Source of the DNA: Branchipolynoe longqiensis
Taxonomy: Eukaryota; Annelida; Polychaeta; Phyllodocida; Polynoidae
Reading direction: 5' to 3'
Length of the DNA: 64,000 bases
Assembly: GCA_030323885.1 (NCBI GenBank)
Contig: CM059198.1
Span: forward strand, 57,500,917 to 57,564,916
The position numbers and the translations under genes are program-made. Positions 42,851 through 54,138 of this stretch are shown here, piece after piece; positions within the stretch are counted from its first letter, which is position 1, and every line of letters begins with the position of its first letter. The notes beneath the pieces were generated by a model. That model made no database searches, had not been told where the DNA came from, and saw nothing but the letters and a program-made list of their open reading frames with translations.

Positions 42851-43243
42851 CAGGAAGCAACCCAACAACCAATCCCCCTCTCTACCCACCCACCCACCCA
42901 ATTACACACCCACCCACTCACACACCCACACACCATCGATCTAAATCCGCTAGTATCCATGGAAACCAACGGCACGATTGATTCATCAACAATAATTCGT
43001 CAATATGTCCCAGCACGATGCATCAATGATCTCTTGTCCTTTCAAATCGAAAGTAATAAACAAAAAATCCCTTACAACACCAAAAAGAAGCCAAACAAAG
43101 TAGATGAACAGAGAGAGTGAGAATGACATAAAGAGATATCGGTAACAATAAGCCATTATGGCATTGTTTACTGCGGTAACTAGGCGACGCTGGCTGGGTG
43201 GGGGGTAGCGGGTGTTGAGGGCGTGGGGTGGGCTGCTTTTATT
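42851..43243. other. No gene or repeat recognised
   Basis: Flank of the array with a short cccaccca run near 42887-42925. Nothing else noticed. Confidence 0.3.
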
Positions 43244-43698
43244 CCGGTGTAAAGATATCAAATTCCCCCCTGATTGAAGTTCCCCCTAGGGAACTTGAAA
43301 ACGTTTTCAAATTCATCCAAGGGGAATTTGAAAACGTTTTCAGTTCCCTCCCTCGATTTAACTTTCCCTCCCCCCATTTTGGGGGAATTTTTGTTATTTT
43401 TGTTATTTTTTATAACAAATATAATAATACACAGAGAATAGCATAATGGAAATTATTACTAGTACAACAAAAATATTTGACCCCAAATGACACAAAAGTA
43501 TCCAAGATGGCTAAGAACAAAATGCTATAGGTCTGAATTTTAAAAGGTTTTTTAAAGTTTTTTAAACAATTTTAAAAGTGTTTTTAATTCCCCCCGATAA
43601 CTGAAAACGTTTTTAATTTCCCTCAGACTAAATTAAAAACATTTTCAGATTCCTCGGGAGAACTTGAAAAGGAGGGGACATTGAAATTGTTACACCGG
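43244..43698. mobile_element. MITE-8, TIR element with internal GAAAACGTTTTC palindromes
   Basis: Terminal inverted repeats start ccggtgtaaagatatcaaat and, from the right end, ccggtgtaacaatttcaatg. The 12-base palindrome gaaaacgttttc occurs at 43297-43308 and 43330-43341 with diverged versions near 43594 and 43639. 455 bases, no transposase, no clear TSD. Confidence 0.78.
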
Positions 43699-44552
43699 GA
43701 TGCTGAAAGGATGGTGGTGGATCCCGAGCTGGTAGTATTGTCCGTGCATGTTTTTTTCACCCAAGCGTCCGTTGTTGTGACTATGTACTCATCAACATGA
43801 TACCGATGCCTCTATCGTCGGAGAATCACATCACAACGCTCGATCAATGGATCATTGAACTGCCCAATGCCTGTAATACCCATCCATTCAATTGCAACAT
43901 CTATGGGGCCGTACATAAAAACGGGCAAAGGGGAGTTGTCATGAATAAATGGCACGCATGGATCACTGGTGATTCTTTTTTTAAAGCTAGATGGTGGGAG
44001 GTGACATTGTGGGTTGAGGTGGCAGTGTTGCTGTCGTGTTATAAATAGGATTTCCTTTTGTTCGATGTAAGAGATGATTGTGGCACTGCAGAATTTAAAT
44101 TGGATGGATTTGAAATTGTTTGCATTGTGTCAATATTGAAGGAGATGGAAGAGTTTGCGATCTCGTCATCAGTTGCAATGTTCACGTTACGCTTGATTAG
44201 GCGGGGACGACGTGCTCGCTACTCTCGGCTGCACGCATCGACTTTGGACTCTTGTTTGGGTGGCCGGACGAGTTCATTTTCCATCTATCGGATTGAGCAG
44301 TGGACTTTCACACCTTTATCGGCTTCAGCCACAGCTCTGTGCCATCTCGTCACTTCCTGGAAAGATGACGATGTATGAAGTTGTTTCTCATCACCCATCC
44401 TACTACTGGACTATTTTGTTTCCTTAGAGGACTTGCCCTGGGTGTTACTACTTTGACTGCTCAATTGAAGCCTTTTTACCTGTATATGCTCATCTGTGGT
44501 TTTCCTTTGACAACTCAATGGTACCAGTTAGTCATTGATTTGATTTGGGGAG
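43699..44552. other. Short open frames, no family recognised
   Basis: Frames of 83 codons (43797-44048) and 106 codons (44058-44378) show no domain I recognise. They could be decayed coding sequence but could equally be chance. Confidence 0.25.
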
Positions 44553-44868
44553 CGTGACGTAGCTCAGAAGGTGTCCAGCTGTGTAGGGGTGGGTCATCCT
44601 ATCGATCCTACTAAGTGGACCCATTTGCAGTTTGGGCTATTTTCCATTCCAACCAGTTGTCCACAACTGGTTCATCAAAGGCTGTGGTATGGGATATCCT
44701 GTCTGTCTGAAAGTGCATATAATAGACCCCATGCTGCTTATCGGAAAGAGTAGCCTATGTGGCGGCAGCAGGTTTCCTCCAAATAAATGTGTCAGAATGA
44801 CCAAATGCTTGACGTCAAATAGCTGATGATAACAATCCATGTCCTCTAGAGGCGTTGTAAATAAAAAA
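44553..44868 (+). mobile_element. SINE-D copy
   Basis: A-box-like cgtagctcagaaggtg (44559-44574), B-box-like gggtcatcctatcgatcc, then the family body to ctagaggcgttgtaaataaa. Its forward orientation makes the head easiest to see. Confidence 0.87.
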
Positions 44869-44884
44869 ACTTTCCTTTTGATTT

Positions 44885-45150
44885 GATTTGGCCGGGTTTC
44901 AAACTCTACTTATTCAAAGACCGTTTCAGGTCCTTCAATGCCCAAAGTCATCAGGCTGTTGGTCACGATGTGACAAAGACTGCTTTCATTACTCGACTGC
45001 CGCTCATCATTTAGCTCTCTGCTGTGAGAGTGATGTCTATGAGTCGGTCTTAATGTCTCTCAGCTTCAGGTTTCTGTTGATGGTATCCTTGAACCAGAGA
45101 CGAGCGTGCCCTCTCTTTTTGCCCAAAGTAGCCCAAAGTAGAGTTGACTA
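44885..45150 (-). pseudogene. Probable LINE reverse transcriptase remnant
   Basis: The minus strand reads KKRGHARLWFKDTINRNLKL-DIK, which resembles the C-terminal RGRP-x-x-RFKD-x-x-KRDLK region of a common non-LTR reverse transcriptase. Stops are frequent beyond it. The assignment rests on this one stretch. Confidence 0.55.
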
Positions 45151-45339
45151 ATCAGATGATATCAGTTACTGCCAATTAAAGCAATAAATCAGATATATAT
45201 CAGGTACCATATATGACATCCCTTAGGCTAATTTGTAATATATTTTATTTAAGAATAGTTTTGATTAGTTCAGGAGATATTGAAAGTGAAAACAATCCAC
45301 TTTAATGTACATATCTACTGTACAGCAAGTTACTGGTCA

Positions 45340-45650
45340 AAGGGGTTGTTGCTGTTCTCTGTGGTGGAGTGATTAGAGTGTCTGACTTTTTTCTAGGTCC
45401 TAATCTGAAGGTTTGTGGTTCGATTCCCCATACCCCCACCTATGCCAAATTGGATTTCCACAGCTGTGTATAACTTACAGCATCATCAAATGCCAGTTGC
45501 TGTCATACCATGTCTATGTGGTGTGGGAGGTTATAAATCCCCTGGGTCTGTAAAAGTGTAGGCTCGGGCTTTCTATCGACACACTGTCTAATGGGGAAAA
45601 CAAATCTATTCAGACTTATCCATGATAGGCAGCATCAATCTTTAAGACAA
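45340..45650 (+). mobile_element. SINE-B full-length copy
   Basis: A box tggtggagtgattagagtg, B box ggttcgattccccat (45417-45431), complete body and a polyA-like tail (gacaaaaacaaaaaaaacac). Confidence 0.9.
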
Positions 45651-46665
45651 AAACAAAAAAAACACAAACCACCTATTCACGAGCACATGAGCAAGGAAAG
45701 TGAAAGAGTTTAATGATTGCACCAATGTCTAGTTTGCACATTTAGGATCTGATCGAGATAAGTGTCACTCTGTCATATCCGAGTGAGGCTGTTCACAGGA
45801 TTATACCACATTAAATACACACACATAAAATAAATTTGCATCCTGTGGCTTCTTGAGAATATGTTATCCCAAAGCGTTGCCAAGAACCACAGAGATCCCA
45901 ACTGATAGACCAAAATTGTTGGGAACATTATTCACTTAATATTAATTCCAGCCTGTAATCTACTATTTACATCCAATCAGGAGTTCCCCAATTGGGACGG
46001 GAATCTGAGGATAGTTTAATATCGAATACAAAGCAAACATTAACATCAACAAAAGCTGCGCTCGGCGATTGGAAGCAGTTTCTGGGAAATAATTTCTGAT
46101 GGTAGGATAATATGTTATTCACAAATATGAAATAAGACAGTGACTGATTTAAATGCCCTCTCAGAATTGGACAACTCCCCGGCAATTCAATCCAGCTGAA
46201 AAAGAACGTCGCAAAATAAATGTATTATTTTGGTTAATTTATCTGAAACTCTGCATTGATGTGTGACATGGGGATTAATAATGAAAGTGATCCGAATAAT
46301 ATTACAAAGCAGTTCAAATAATTGCAGAATGCATGCTCATATACAGGTGTACATGTTCTGCATATGTGAGCTGAAAAACAGATATTTCACGTTTTGATCA
46401 TATACAAATTGAGCAATTTACTCAAATTACTTGTGTAATATCGATATGAAGAACCATCCAGAACATTATTTTAATATATGCAACAAATTAAAATATTTCA
46501 TTGATTACAGTTAAGCAAATCAGATTATGTCTTACAAAAAAAGTGTTGTAAACAGTTGACAAAATAGTTATGATAATGCATGGTGTCGATGTGTAAGCTT
46601 CCACATTTGACTTTAGCACAACATAATATGAGCAGATTTATACCTGTATAATATTCTTGAAATAA
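45651..46665. other. One kb without recognised feature
   Basis: AT-rich. The 72-codon frame at 45967-46185 has no recognisable motif. Confidence 0.3.
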
Positions 46666-47565
46666 TTAAAGTTGCACAGTCCGATGAAGTATCACATTTT
46701 CAAAACCAAAACAATTATCTAGGTCTGGTTATACATATCTAACTTAGATACTGGTGCATTTATTAAACATTTGTTTCTGCATAGAAGGGGACACTGAGGC
46801 AATGTAATAGAACATGTTACTGCAGAAGTTTATGGTCTCAGAGTTTTGGCATGCTTGCCAAAACTAATGTGACATGTTTGCACTTCAAAAATCTCAAAGT
46901 TTACCATTTAAAATAAAAGTTACTTCACACTAATTTAAAGGTCTTGAATAAGCGAGTTCGCTCATTCGCTGTCACTGCTGGACACAGCTGGCTCAAGGCC
47001 GAAGCCCCCCGCCCCCACCATATACATTATAGTAATACATTACTATAATAGATTTGCTAATACACTATTGCCCCCCCCCCCACCTCCGGCCAATGATAAC
47101 TCCCCTCCCAGGGTACTCCTGGTTAGTCCTCTCCAAACTCCCGCACTGACCACTGCCCACATCCAACTGACACCCGCGCAGTTGACAGATCACACCTACT
47201 TAAAAGTCACATTTCTGATAATTTACCCTCTACTGTTATCTGATATGTTTATCATTAACTATTGCTATTGTACTTTAAGGTAATTGATTACTTGTTTGTT
47301 AAATCGTTCACATGACTCATATCCCTCATCACATTTCATTTCCCATATCGGCGCCTTCGCCTTCGCTCGTTCGATTCTTGCAGGATGATACCCAGTTAAT
47401 GTACATGCTGCCGGGCGGGCAGCGCCCAAATAAAAGCCTTGATTAACCCACTCTTGCCTCTGAGTCAGCTGTGTCCATGAGCAATGTCAGAAATAATTAT
47501 CAATCTAAAATATTTATCTCAGAAAAATGGCAGAAATCCGAAACCATCGGACTATGAAACTTTAA
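46666..47565 (-). mobile_element. MITE-1 copy with TTAA on both sides, split by RPT-J
   Basis: TTAA at 46666-46669 and 47562-47565. Ends agttgcacagtccgatg and catcggactatgaaact are inverted repeats of 17 bases with two mismatches. The central palindrome agttttggcatgcttgccaa is nearly intact. The interruption is at about 46940-47500. Confidence 0.85.
46940..47500 (+). repeat. RPT-J copy 2 inside MITE-1
   Basis: Motif order as in 2866-3500, ending in a gccgggcgggcagcgcc stem, AATAAA and cccactcttgcctctg. Near the ends, ggacacagctggctca (about 46981) and the reverse of it (gagtcagctgtgtcc, about 47461) form an inverted repeat. Insertion in MITE-1 defines the element at about 560 bases. Confidence 0.65.
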
Positions 47566-48312
47566 CACAAAGAACCAACAATAACAATTTGACTTATCAT
47601 CATCATGCTGTCGGTCGGAATGCAACAAAGACTGCTTTTATTTCTTAACCGCTGCTATTTTGTGCGGTTGTGCATTTCATAAAAGCTGCTTGCAAAGTGT
47701 TGAAGTGCTGTTGGCTTTTGCAAGTTACTAGCAGCACTCTCTCGGGGAGCAACTAGAGATCTCACACCGGCAAGAACACATCAAGACAGGTGCAAATTAT
47801 TTGTCCCTGCAGTGGCTGGTCAGCAGATGTTGGGATTTCCATTCATGACCGTCCTTAATGCTGCCACGGAAGCATGCTTTGCTGTTAGGGTTTGCTCCCT
47901 TAGCCTTTGGTTCTATCAACTACCTGTACACCACAAGGTAGTGGTTTATAACTTTGCAAGACAGGGGCGTCAAACTCCTTGAGGTATTTTATCAGGTAGG
48001 TACTGCAATACCCGCATACCCATGGGTAACAATTTGACTTACTATAAAACAAAAAAGGATTGTCACCATCGTAACATGGGAAGCAAGTATGTGGTAACTA
48101 GTTTCAATGAAGGATCCATTTAGAGTAGGAGTAGTAGCTTTCAATTTGCCATGTAGGAATCATAAACGCTTTAACGTTATATTACAGCCTCAGACAAAAA
48201 TGGTAACTTTCGCAAAATATTGTGATCAAAAGGGACTCATTTCAATTAGTATCATTTGAGAGTAGCTTATTTCCCCCGCATGGGGGTGGACATATTATAT
48301 ATGTGTATATAT
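47566..48312. other. No gene or repeat recognised
   Basis: No coding signal noticed. Confidence 0.3.
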
Positions 48313-48791
48313 ATGAGTCAGCCTCAAGAAAATGGGCCAATTTGGGTAAGTTGTCGGTGTCGAGCATTGGATGTTGGCATCAAACTGTATAATTATAGTT
48401 TAGCATTGACAGAGGTGTTGGAAAGTCATTACATGTATCCTGAATGTCCAGGTAGAGAAAATACAACAACTTTATTTGTTTCTAGGATAATTGGAATATA
48501 AAACAAAGAAATGGACTACACTTTAAGAAGTGTGATGCCAACATCTGGTAAAGTTGTTGGCATCGAGCATTGGATGTCGGCATTCAACTGTATAATTATA
48601 GTTTAGCATTGACAGAGGTGTTGGAAAGTCATTAAATTTATCCTGAATGTAAAGGTAGAGAAAATACAACAACCTTATTTGTTTCTAGGATAATTTAATA
48701 TGAAACAAAGAAATGCACTACACTTTAAGAATTGCGATGCCGACATCGTAAATTGACCACCAATTGGCCCATTTTCGTGAAGCTGACTCAT
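48313..48791. mobile_element. MITE-7, TA-flanked TIR element with internal duplication
   Basis: Terminal inverted repeats of about 30 bases begin atgagtcagcctcaagaaaa (left) and, from the right, atgagtcagcttcacgaaaa. Flanks are atatatata on both sides, so a TA target is possible. The interior is a tandem duplication of about 201 bases (cgagcattggatgt at about 48361 and 48562). No transposase. Confidence 0.8.
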
Positions 48792-49399
48792 ATATATATA
48801 TATGCCCTAATTTAGGTGGTGTGCTTCCGATGTTAATGCTTGACTAGTAGTGATGGTTCACTGTGGATGCACATTAGTTGCTGAAGTGACCAACGGACAT
48901 ATTTTTAAGACTCCTGAATGATATTGAACAACCAGCAATTCATAATGTCAAAGTACAATTCATATCGCACAAGATAAGAACTGTGGAATGAAGAACTTAA
49001 TTTAAAATGCATACAGGAGTAATTTGAAGGAATTAGGCCCTTCAAAGAAAATGTCACAAACCATAAGTAAATAGTAATCCATTGAAAAGCCATTAACCTA
49101 TATTTATATTTTTAAGCAATGCATCCCTTTATTCAATGGTTGTACAAGTGGGGTGAATGTGAAATCAGTTTTTCTCACATGTGAGAATTATTGAGTCCTA
49201 TGAAGATACATAGAATTTGATGTTCTCTATGTTCAGAAATGTTGGAGAATAGTATAATTCCTAATAGACATAATCTACTGCATCATCAAAATTATATTTC
49301 TACTCCCGGTGAGGTATTACGTAACACTCTCATACTTTTCCTACGTATCACCTGCAATATTGTGGCAATGGCCTGGTTTGGGGCTGGCCCTGTCATAAT
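48792..49399. other. No gene or repeat recognised
   Basis: AT-rich sequence with short frames only. Confidence 0.3.
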
Positions 49400-49570
49400 T
49401 TTGTATAAGCTGCTCTATTGTCTATTTGCACTTCAGATATCTCCAAAGTTAGGCATTGAAGTATAAGTTACTTGAAACTAAATTAAGGTAGATAATAATG
49501 ATGATCGAACTGATACATTTAACTTTAACAAATGACAGAATCTCAAAAGCAGAGGAATACGGAGCTTTCA
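49400..49570 (-). mobile_element. MITE-1 partial copy
   Basis: Matches the end part on the minus strand (tttgcacttcagatatctcc, then acttgaaactaaattaaggt). Terminus degenerate (gaggaatacggagc). Confidence 0.6.
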
Positions 49571-49845
49571 ATGGGGATTGCTGACTCAGCACTTAGGCAA
49601 TTTCTATTGAACCAATATAGCGGCAATAATGAGGTAGTCTCTTGATTGTTTTCCTCTTGAACTACATTTGTTCAACCCAGCAGGAGGATCGGCTTGTGTA
49701 ACCGGAAATGAATTCTGATCACGCATGGCTTTCCCTTATTTATACTACTAACCTGACACAGTCTCAACTGGAAACACTACCTTAGCTAAAAGCTCTTTCT
49801 TCTAATGGATACATAGGACAGTGGCTAGGTTGTCATTCGATGGTG

Positions 49846-50270
49846 GTACCAGACTGGGTGGCCGAATGAGTAGAGCGTTCATCTCCTGTTTTGGGAGATC
49901 GGTAGATCCAAAACCATGAGTTTGTGGATTAGAATCCTCATTGAGTCAAACCAATGACTTAAACATTGATACCTGTAGCTTCCTAGTCTCGCACTCTGCA
50001 TTATTAGGATAGGGCAAGGACTGGTTGGATCAGTGTCAGGATAATGTGAATGAGTGGGATATCAGGTCATGGTGCTGGTGGCCTGGTTTCCTAGCGGGGC
50101 CGGACTATAAAATCGCCATGAGTGCGCACTGTCAAAAGTTGGTAGTATGATGTCACGTCAATTTAGCATAGGAGTGACGGGGGTTGATTTAGCTGATTGG
50201 TGAGGCCAGGAATAGCGCTCTCGATATGACCTGAGATGTTGCTAGCATGTAAAACATCAACAAACAAACA
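49846..50270 (+). mobile_element. SINE-A full-length copy with a 78-base insert
   Basis: Head type 1 (ctgggtggccgaatgagtag), body to gtcaaaagttggta, then about 78 unrelated bases (50144-50221), then the 3' end gatatgacctgagatgttgc. cattcgatg and cgttcgatg flank the element as a probable TSD. Part of the insert (ttgatttagctgattg) recurs at 52256-52271. Confidence 0.87.
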
Positions 50271-50325
50271 TCGTTCGATGATTTCCACCAGCTACTGAAC
50301 GTGATTCCAGTTCTGCCTTAATGTA

Positions 50326-50636
50326 TGCACGACCAGATGGGAGGCCGAATGAGTTGATTGTCTGTCTCCCGTTTTTGTAGATTTGGGGATTTGAAGTCTT
50401 GGGTTCGAAACCTGGTCGAGTCAAACCAATTACTGAAACATTGATACTTCTCACTTCTCAGCCAGGCGCTTGGCATTAATAGGATAGGGCAAGGAATGGT
50501 TATCTCAGTGTTAGGATAATGTGGCTGGGTGGGATATTGGGTCAGAGTGCTGGTGGCATGGTCTCCCAGTGGGGCAGCATTATAAGGTTACTCTAAGTGT
50601 GCATTGTCACAAGTCAGTACCCATCCTGATATGACA
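50326..50636 (+). mobile_element. SINE-A copy (head type 1), 3' truncated
   Basis: Head gggaggccgaatgagttgat, B box gggttcgaaacctgg, body to catcctgatatgac, where it stops at a possible MITE. Confidence 0.85.
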
Positions 50637-50955
50637 AGGGGGCACCCAGGAATTGGCTAGGGCTTTTTCCAAATATGGATCGAAACTACCGCTATCTTAG
50701 GGTAATTTTCTGCACATGGGTTGGTGGAACAACACCCATTTTAGGGCAATATTTTACATGGTTTTCTGGTGCAACAACCCACATGTTGGTGAAATTTTCC
50801 AAATAATCTTAAAAGCTAGTGTTCCTTAATAAATTTAATGCAAGAATTTAGGTCTATATGATTCATGAAATTATATTTTGTTTAAAAATACTCATGAAAT
50901 CAACAAAATGATAACTGTTAAGAAGCAACTGGGCAACCAGGAAACCCCCCTTCAT
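50636..50955. mobile_element. Possible TIR element
   Basis: The left end aagggggcacccaggaattg and the reverse of the right end aaggggggtttcctggttgc are similar, suggesting degenerate terminal inverted repeats. No second copy was noticed. Confidence 0.3.
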
Positions 50956-51178
50956 TTGCGTCCCTGAGATATACGTTTATATAATTTTTTAAACAATCCA
51001 TGAGAAGGCTCCTTGAATGTAAGATAATCTACACTTGAACTAGGTAGACAAACGCCAGTAGAAACGGCCACATGTGACCAGGGAATGTCGGCAGCAAAGA
51101 GTGTCACATGTGAAGAGGAAAAAGCAGCTTTGGAATAAAGCCGACAGCCTCCCAGGAATAGGGGTCATATATCATGTA

Positions 51179-51510
51179 ACGGGCGCGGTGGACGATTCGG
51201 TAGCGCATGGGCCTTGTGTGTGGGAGATCGGGAGTTCGGTTCCAGGTCGAATCAAACCAATGACTTAAAAGTTCACACCTGTCATTACCTAGCCTGGCGC
51301 TCAGGCTTAATAGGATATGGCAAGGGCTGGTTGGCTCGGTTTCATGATATTGTGAGTGATTGGTTTATCAGGGTATGGTGCTGGCAGCCTGATTTCCCAG
51401 TGGGGCAGCAGTATAAAGTCACCATCAGTGCGCACTGTCACAAGTCGGTACCTGTCCTGATATGAGCTTAGGTTTTGCTCGGACGTAAAACAACAATATA
51501 CAAACAAGCA
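51179..51510 (+). mobile_element. SINE-A full-length copy (head type 2)
   Basis: Head ggcgcggtggacgattcggt and B box gagttcggttccagg; body complete; tail acaacaatatacaaacaagc. It and its 3' flank resemble the block at 23040-23510. Confidence 0.87.
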
Positions 51511-51650
51511 ATCTAGAACAATATTCCAATTTACGATTATCATGGATAGGACGGTGAATGTAAACATAGGCTTTTATTTCCAGGCTGGAACACCACTCCT
51601 TTGGTGATTGAATGATTGCATAATTTACCTGAAGAAGATTGCAGTTACTA
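51511..51650 (+). repeat. Segment shared with 23367-23510
   Basis: Right-hand member of the duplicated block described at 23367. Similarity ends near cataatttacctgaagaa. Confidence 0.8.
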
Positions 51651-51651
51651 C

Positions 51652-51765
51652 GGTCAAAACTAGGACTTAAAAATGTATACTTGTAGCTTCCTAGCGTAAA
51701 GGCTGGTTGGCTCAGTGTCAGGATAATGTGACTGAGAGGGATAACATGTCATGGTGATGGTATAG
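51652..51765 (+). mobile_element. SINE-A body fragment
   Basis: cttgtagcttcctagcg joined by a deletion to ctggttggctcagtgtcagg; ends near catggtgatgg. Confidence 0.7.
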
Positions 51766-51889
51766 TAAACGCTGGATGTTGGGTTGTTTGGAATCTACAA
51801 AAAGTAACAAGCCATAAGCAAGAAGAAAGTAAACCAAAATTATTACTAAAACAAAATTCAAAAGATGTAAAATTAATTAAATTGGATTA

Positions 51890-51977
51890 GTGCTTCCCAG
51901 TGGTGAAAACAAATGTTAAACGCACTTGTCAGAGCAGGGTAAACAAATTCATCACAAAAAAAGCAATATACGGCTCA
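51890..51977. repeat. Short dispersed repeat, copy 2
   Basis: Counterpart of 35405-35500. Confidence 0.7.
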
Positions 51978-52203
51978 GTAGGCAATACAAAAGTGGATTT
52001 GCAACAATTTCATTTGTGTTGGGGTCAGTAACCTTTAGGAAAGCGATGGGGCTCAAGCACTGGGAAGATGCCCTCTGATTGACATTCACAAGGGCATCGT
52101 AATCGACAGGTTCCACCAAAGTGCTTCCTGTCGGATAAATCAAGTCGGTTGCCTCGGGCATTGGCTGTCTATTTTTGGAGGCGGCTTTGTTTTCAGTCAC
52201 CAT
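51952..52203 (-). CDS. Hypothetical ORF, possibly decayed exon
   Basis: 83 codons from an ATG at 52203. The composition is balanced and protein-like (RQPMPEATDLIYPTGSTL, then SPIAFLKVTDPNTNEIV), unlike the low-complexity frames elsewhere. The 3' end runs into the dispersed repeat at 51890-51977, so the last residues are probably not original. No family recognised. Confidence 0.25.
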   Translation of the reverse strand: MVTENKAASKNRQPMPEATDLIYPTGSTLVEPVDYDALVNVNQRASSQCLSPIAFLKVTDPNTNEIVANPLLYCLLSRILLFL

Positions 52204-52504
52204 TGGATATTATTCAGATCGATGGAAGCTGCCCTGTTTTGTTTCTTCAGGGGCTTGATTTAGCTGATTGATGAAAACAATTTCCCGTCTGCATTTGCCT
52301 GTTGGGGTTTAACGTTTTTACATGAAGTCATGCTTTGTAAGTATGATGAATTCCTGTTCTATTTGAGCGATTTTGAATGTAGTTAAGCTAAAATTGAGTG
52401 TGGTGTCGATTCTCTGTAGAAACCAACTCGTTAAACATCCCTAATTAAATACCCAACGGTGAATGTGATTAAGTTACAACAAATTACATGAACCCTTCCT
52501 TAGG
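52204..52504. other. No gene or repeat recognised
   Basis: Includes ttgatttagctgattg, also present in the 78-base insert at 50144. Confidence 0.3.
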
Positions 52505-52845
52505 AAAGAATGGTTGGTTGGTTGTTGAAGTTTTACATCCTGGCAACATCTAAGATCATGTCAGGATGGTACTGACTTGTGACATTGCATACTCATGGCA
52601 GATTGATAGTGCAGTCCCACTGGGAAATCAGGCCACCATCACCATGACCAAATATCCCACTCAGTCACATTATGCTGACACTGAGCTAAACAGTCCTTAC
52701 CCTATCCTATTACTGTTGATTACCAGGCTAGCAAGTGACAGGGTATCAATTTTATAAGTCATTTGTTTGCCTCGACCTGGAACCAAACTCCTCATATCCC
52801 GCACGCTAGTCCGGCACTCCACCGATTTGGCCACCGTGCCCGGTC
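52505..52845 (-). mobile_element. SINE-A full-length copy (head type 2)
   Basis: Tail tggttggttggttgttgaag at left, complete body, head with ccgatttggccaccgtgccc at right. Confidence 0.88.
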
Positions 52846-52994
52846 AGTAATAAATGTCTATCATCCATTCACACCTAGAATACCCACCCATATTTACATA
52901 CAACCACGAGCCAACAGAAAGACAACCATCAGGCATTACTTACAAGCAACCCACAGCCTACATATTAACTACACCCCACAACTGGACGTGTACC

Positions 52995-53215
52995 ACAAAT
53001 CAGAAGAGCGCAGGCTTCCCATGCGGAAGGTCAGGATTTGATTCCTTGTTGAGTCAAACCAATGATTTACAAGTTGATACTTGTAGCGAACTAGCTTGGC
53101 ACTGGGCATTTCTACTATACCAACATGAGAAAAGGACTGGTTAGCTCAATATCAGGATAATGTGGCTGAATCGGAATTTAGGTCATGCCGCCAGCAGCCT
53201 GGGTAACCGCGGTCT
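52995..53215 (+). mobile_element. SINE-A copy (partial head type 2), 3' truncated
   Basis: Starts gaagagcgcaggcttcccat, B-box-like aggatttgattcctt, ends near gccagcagcctgggtaacc. Confidence 0.78.
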
Positions 53216-53254
53216 TAGGTTTGTTGGTCTGTTAGCATATTTTATTCAGGCGAA

Positions 53255-53335
53255 GTTTGTTTGTTTGTTGTTTTACATCCTAGCAACATGTAAGGTCATA
53301 TCATGACGGGTACTGATTTGGCAGCGGCATGGGCA
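53255..53335 (-). mobile_element. SINE-A 3' tail fragment
   Basis: gtttgtttgttgttttacat through tcatgacgggtactgatttg. Confidence 0.7.
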
Positions 53336-53339
53336 ACTT

Positions 53340-53682
53340 GGGTTTGCGTGCAGTGAGGCAAACTCACTGATAGCAGTCGTCCAGCTGGGGCGAGCACCAA
53401 TTTTGTTGTCACTCCCTTTGGAATTGTTGACTCATATAATTATTATAACCCCTTGCTCTGAAGAAGGGCAAGCTTTGGTTGAGTGCAACTGTGCAATAAG
53501 AGCCTCTGCTGGAATGCGCAACGCAAGTCAAGTGACTAAATCGCTTTCAGACAAAGTTACAATATGTCCATGTATGGAGTGCAGCGAATTAAAGAAATTA
53601 CCAATCAGATTATTAGCATTGTTTATATTATATTCACAAAGTACACTGCCATATAATATAGCTCGGCCTTCCCCATAGGATC
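53340..53682. other. Unrecognised; 91-codon open frame
   Basis: The frame 53403-53678 has several cysteines (CNCAIR, CPCMEC) but no family I recognise. ctctgaagaagggcaagc near 53455 is a small stem-forming motif. Confidence 0.25.
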
Positions 53683-53985
53683 GTGTTGGTAGACCATGGG
53701 ATCGTGGGTTCTAACCCTGGTCGAGTCAAAGCGATGACTTTAAAATTGATACTTGTCACTTCCTAGCCAGTTGCTCGGCATTATTAGGATAGGGCAAGGA
53801 CTGGTTGGCTCAGTGTCAAGATAATGTGACTGAGTGGGATATCAGGTCATGGTGCTGGCGGCCTCATCTCCCAGTGAGGCATCACTATAAAGTCACCATG
53901 AGTGCGCACTGTCACAAGTCGGTACCCGTCCTGATATGACCTACAATGTTACTAGGACGGAAAACAACAACAAACAAACAAACAA
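53683..53985 (+). mobile_element. SINE-A copy, 5' truncated in head type 1
   Basis: Starts gatcgtgttggtagaccatg, B box gggttctaaccctgg, complete body, tail aacaacaacaaacaaacaaa. Confidence 0.9.
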
Positions 53986-54079
53986 ATCTCCATATGATTG
54001 ATATGTGGCGCATTGATGACTTTAATGCTGCACAGTTCAATGACATATATAAGAATACTCGTATAATTACTTATACATC

Positions 54080-54085
54080 ACACAC

Positions 54086-54135
<50 letters not shown>
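54080..54135. repeat. (TA)n microsatellite
   Basis: About 55 bases of TA with two C interruptions. Confidence 0.95.

Positions 54136-54138
<3 letters not shown>

Noticed and set aside
41297..43120. 607-codon open frame, Pro/His/Thr-rich
   Set aside because: It follows the CCACCACATTCCC minisatellite and crosses the end of the LINE 3' UTR; the composition alone keeps it open, and there is no domain.
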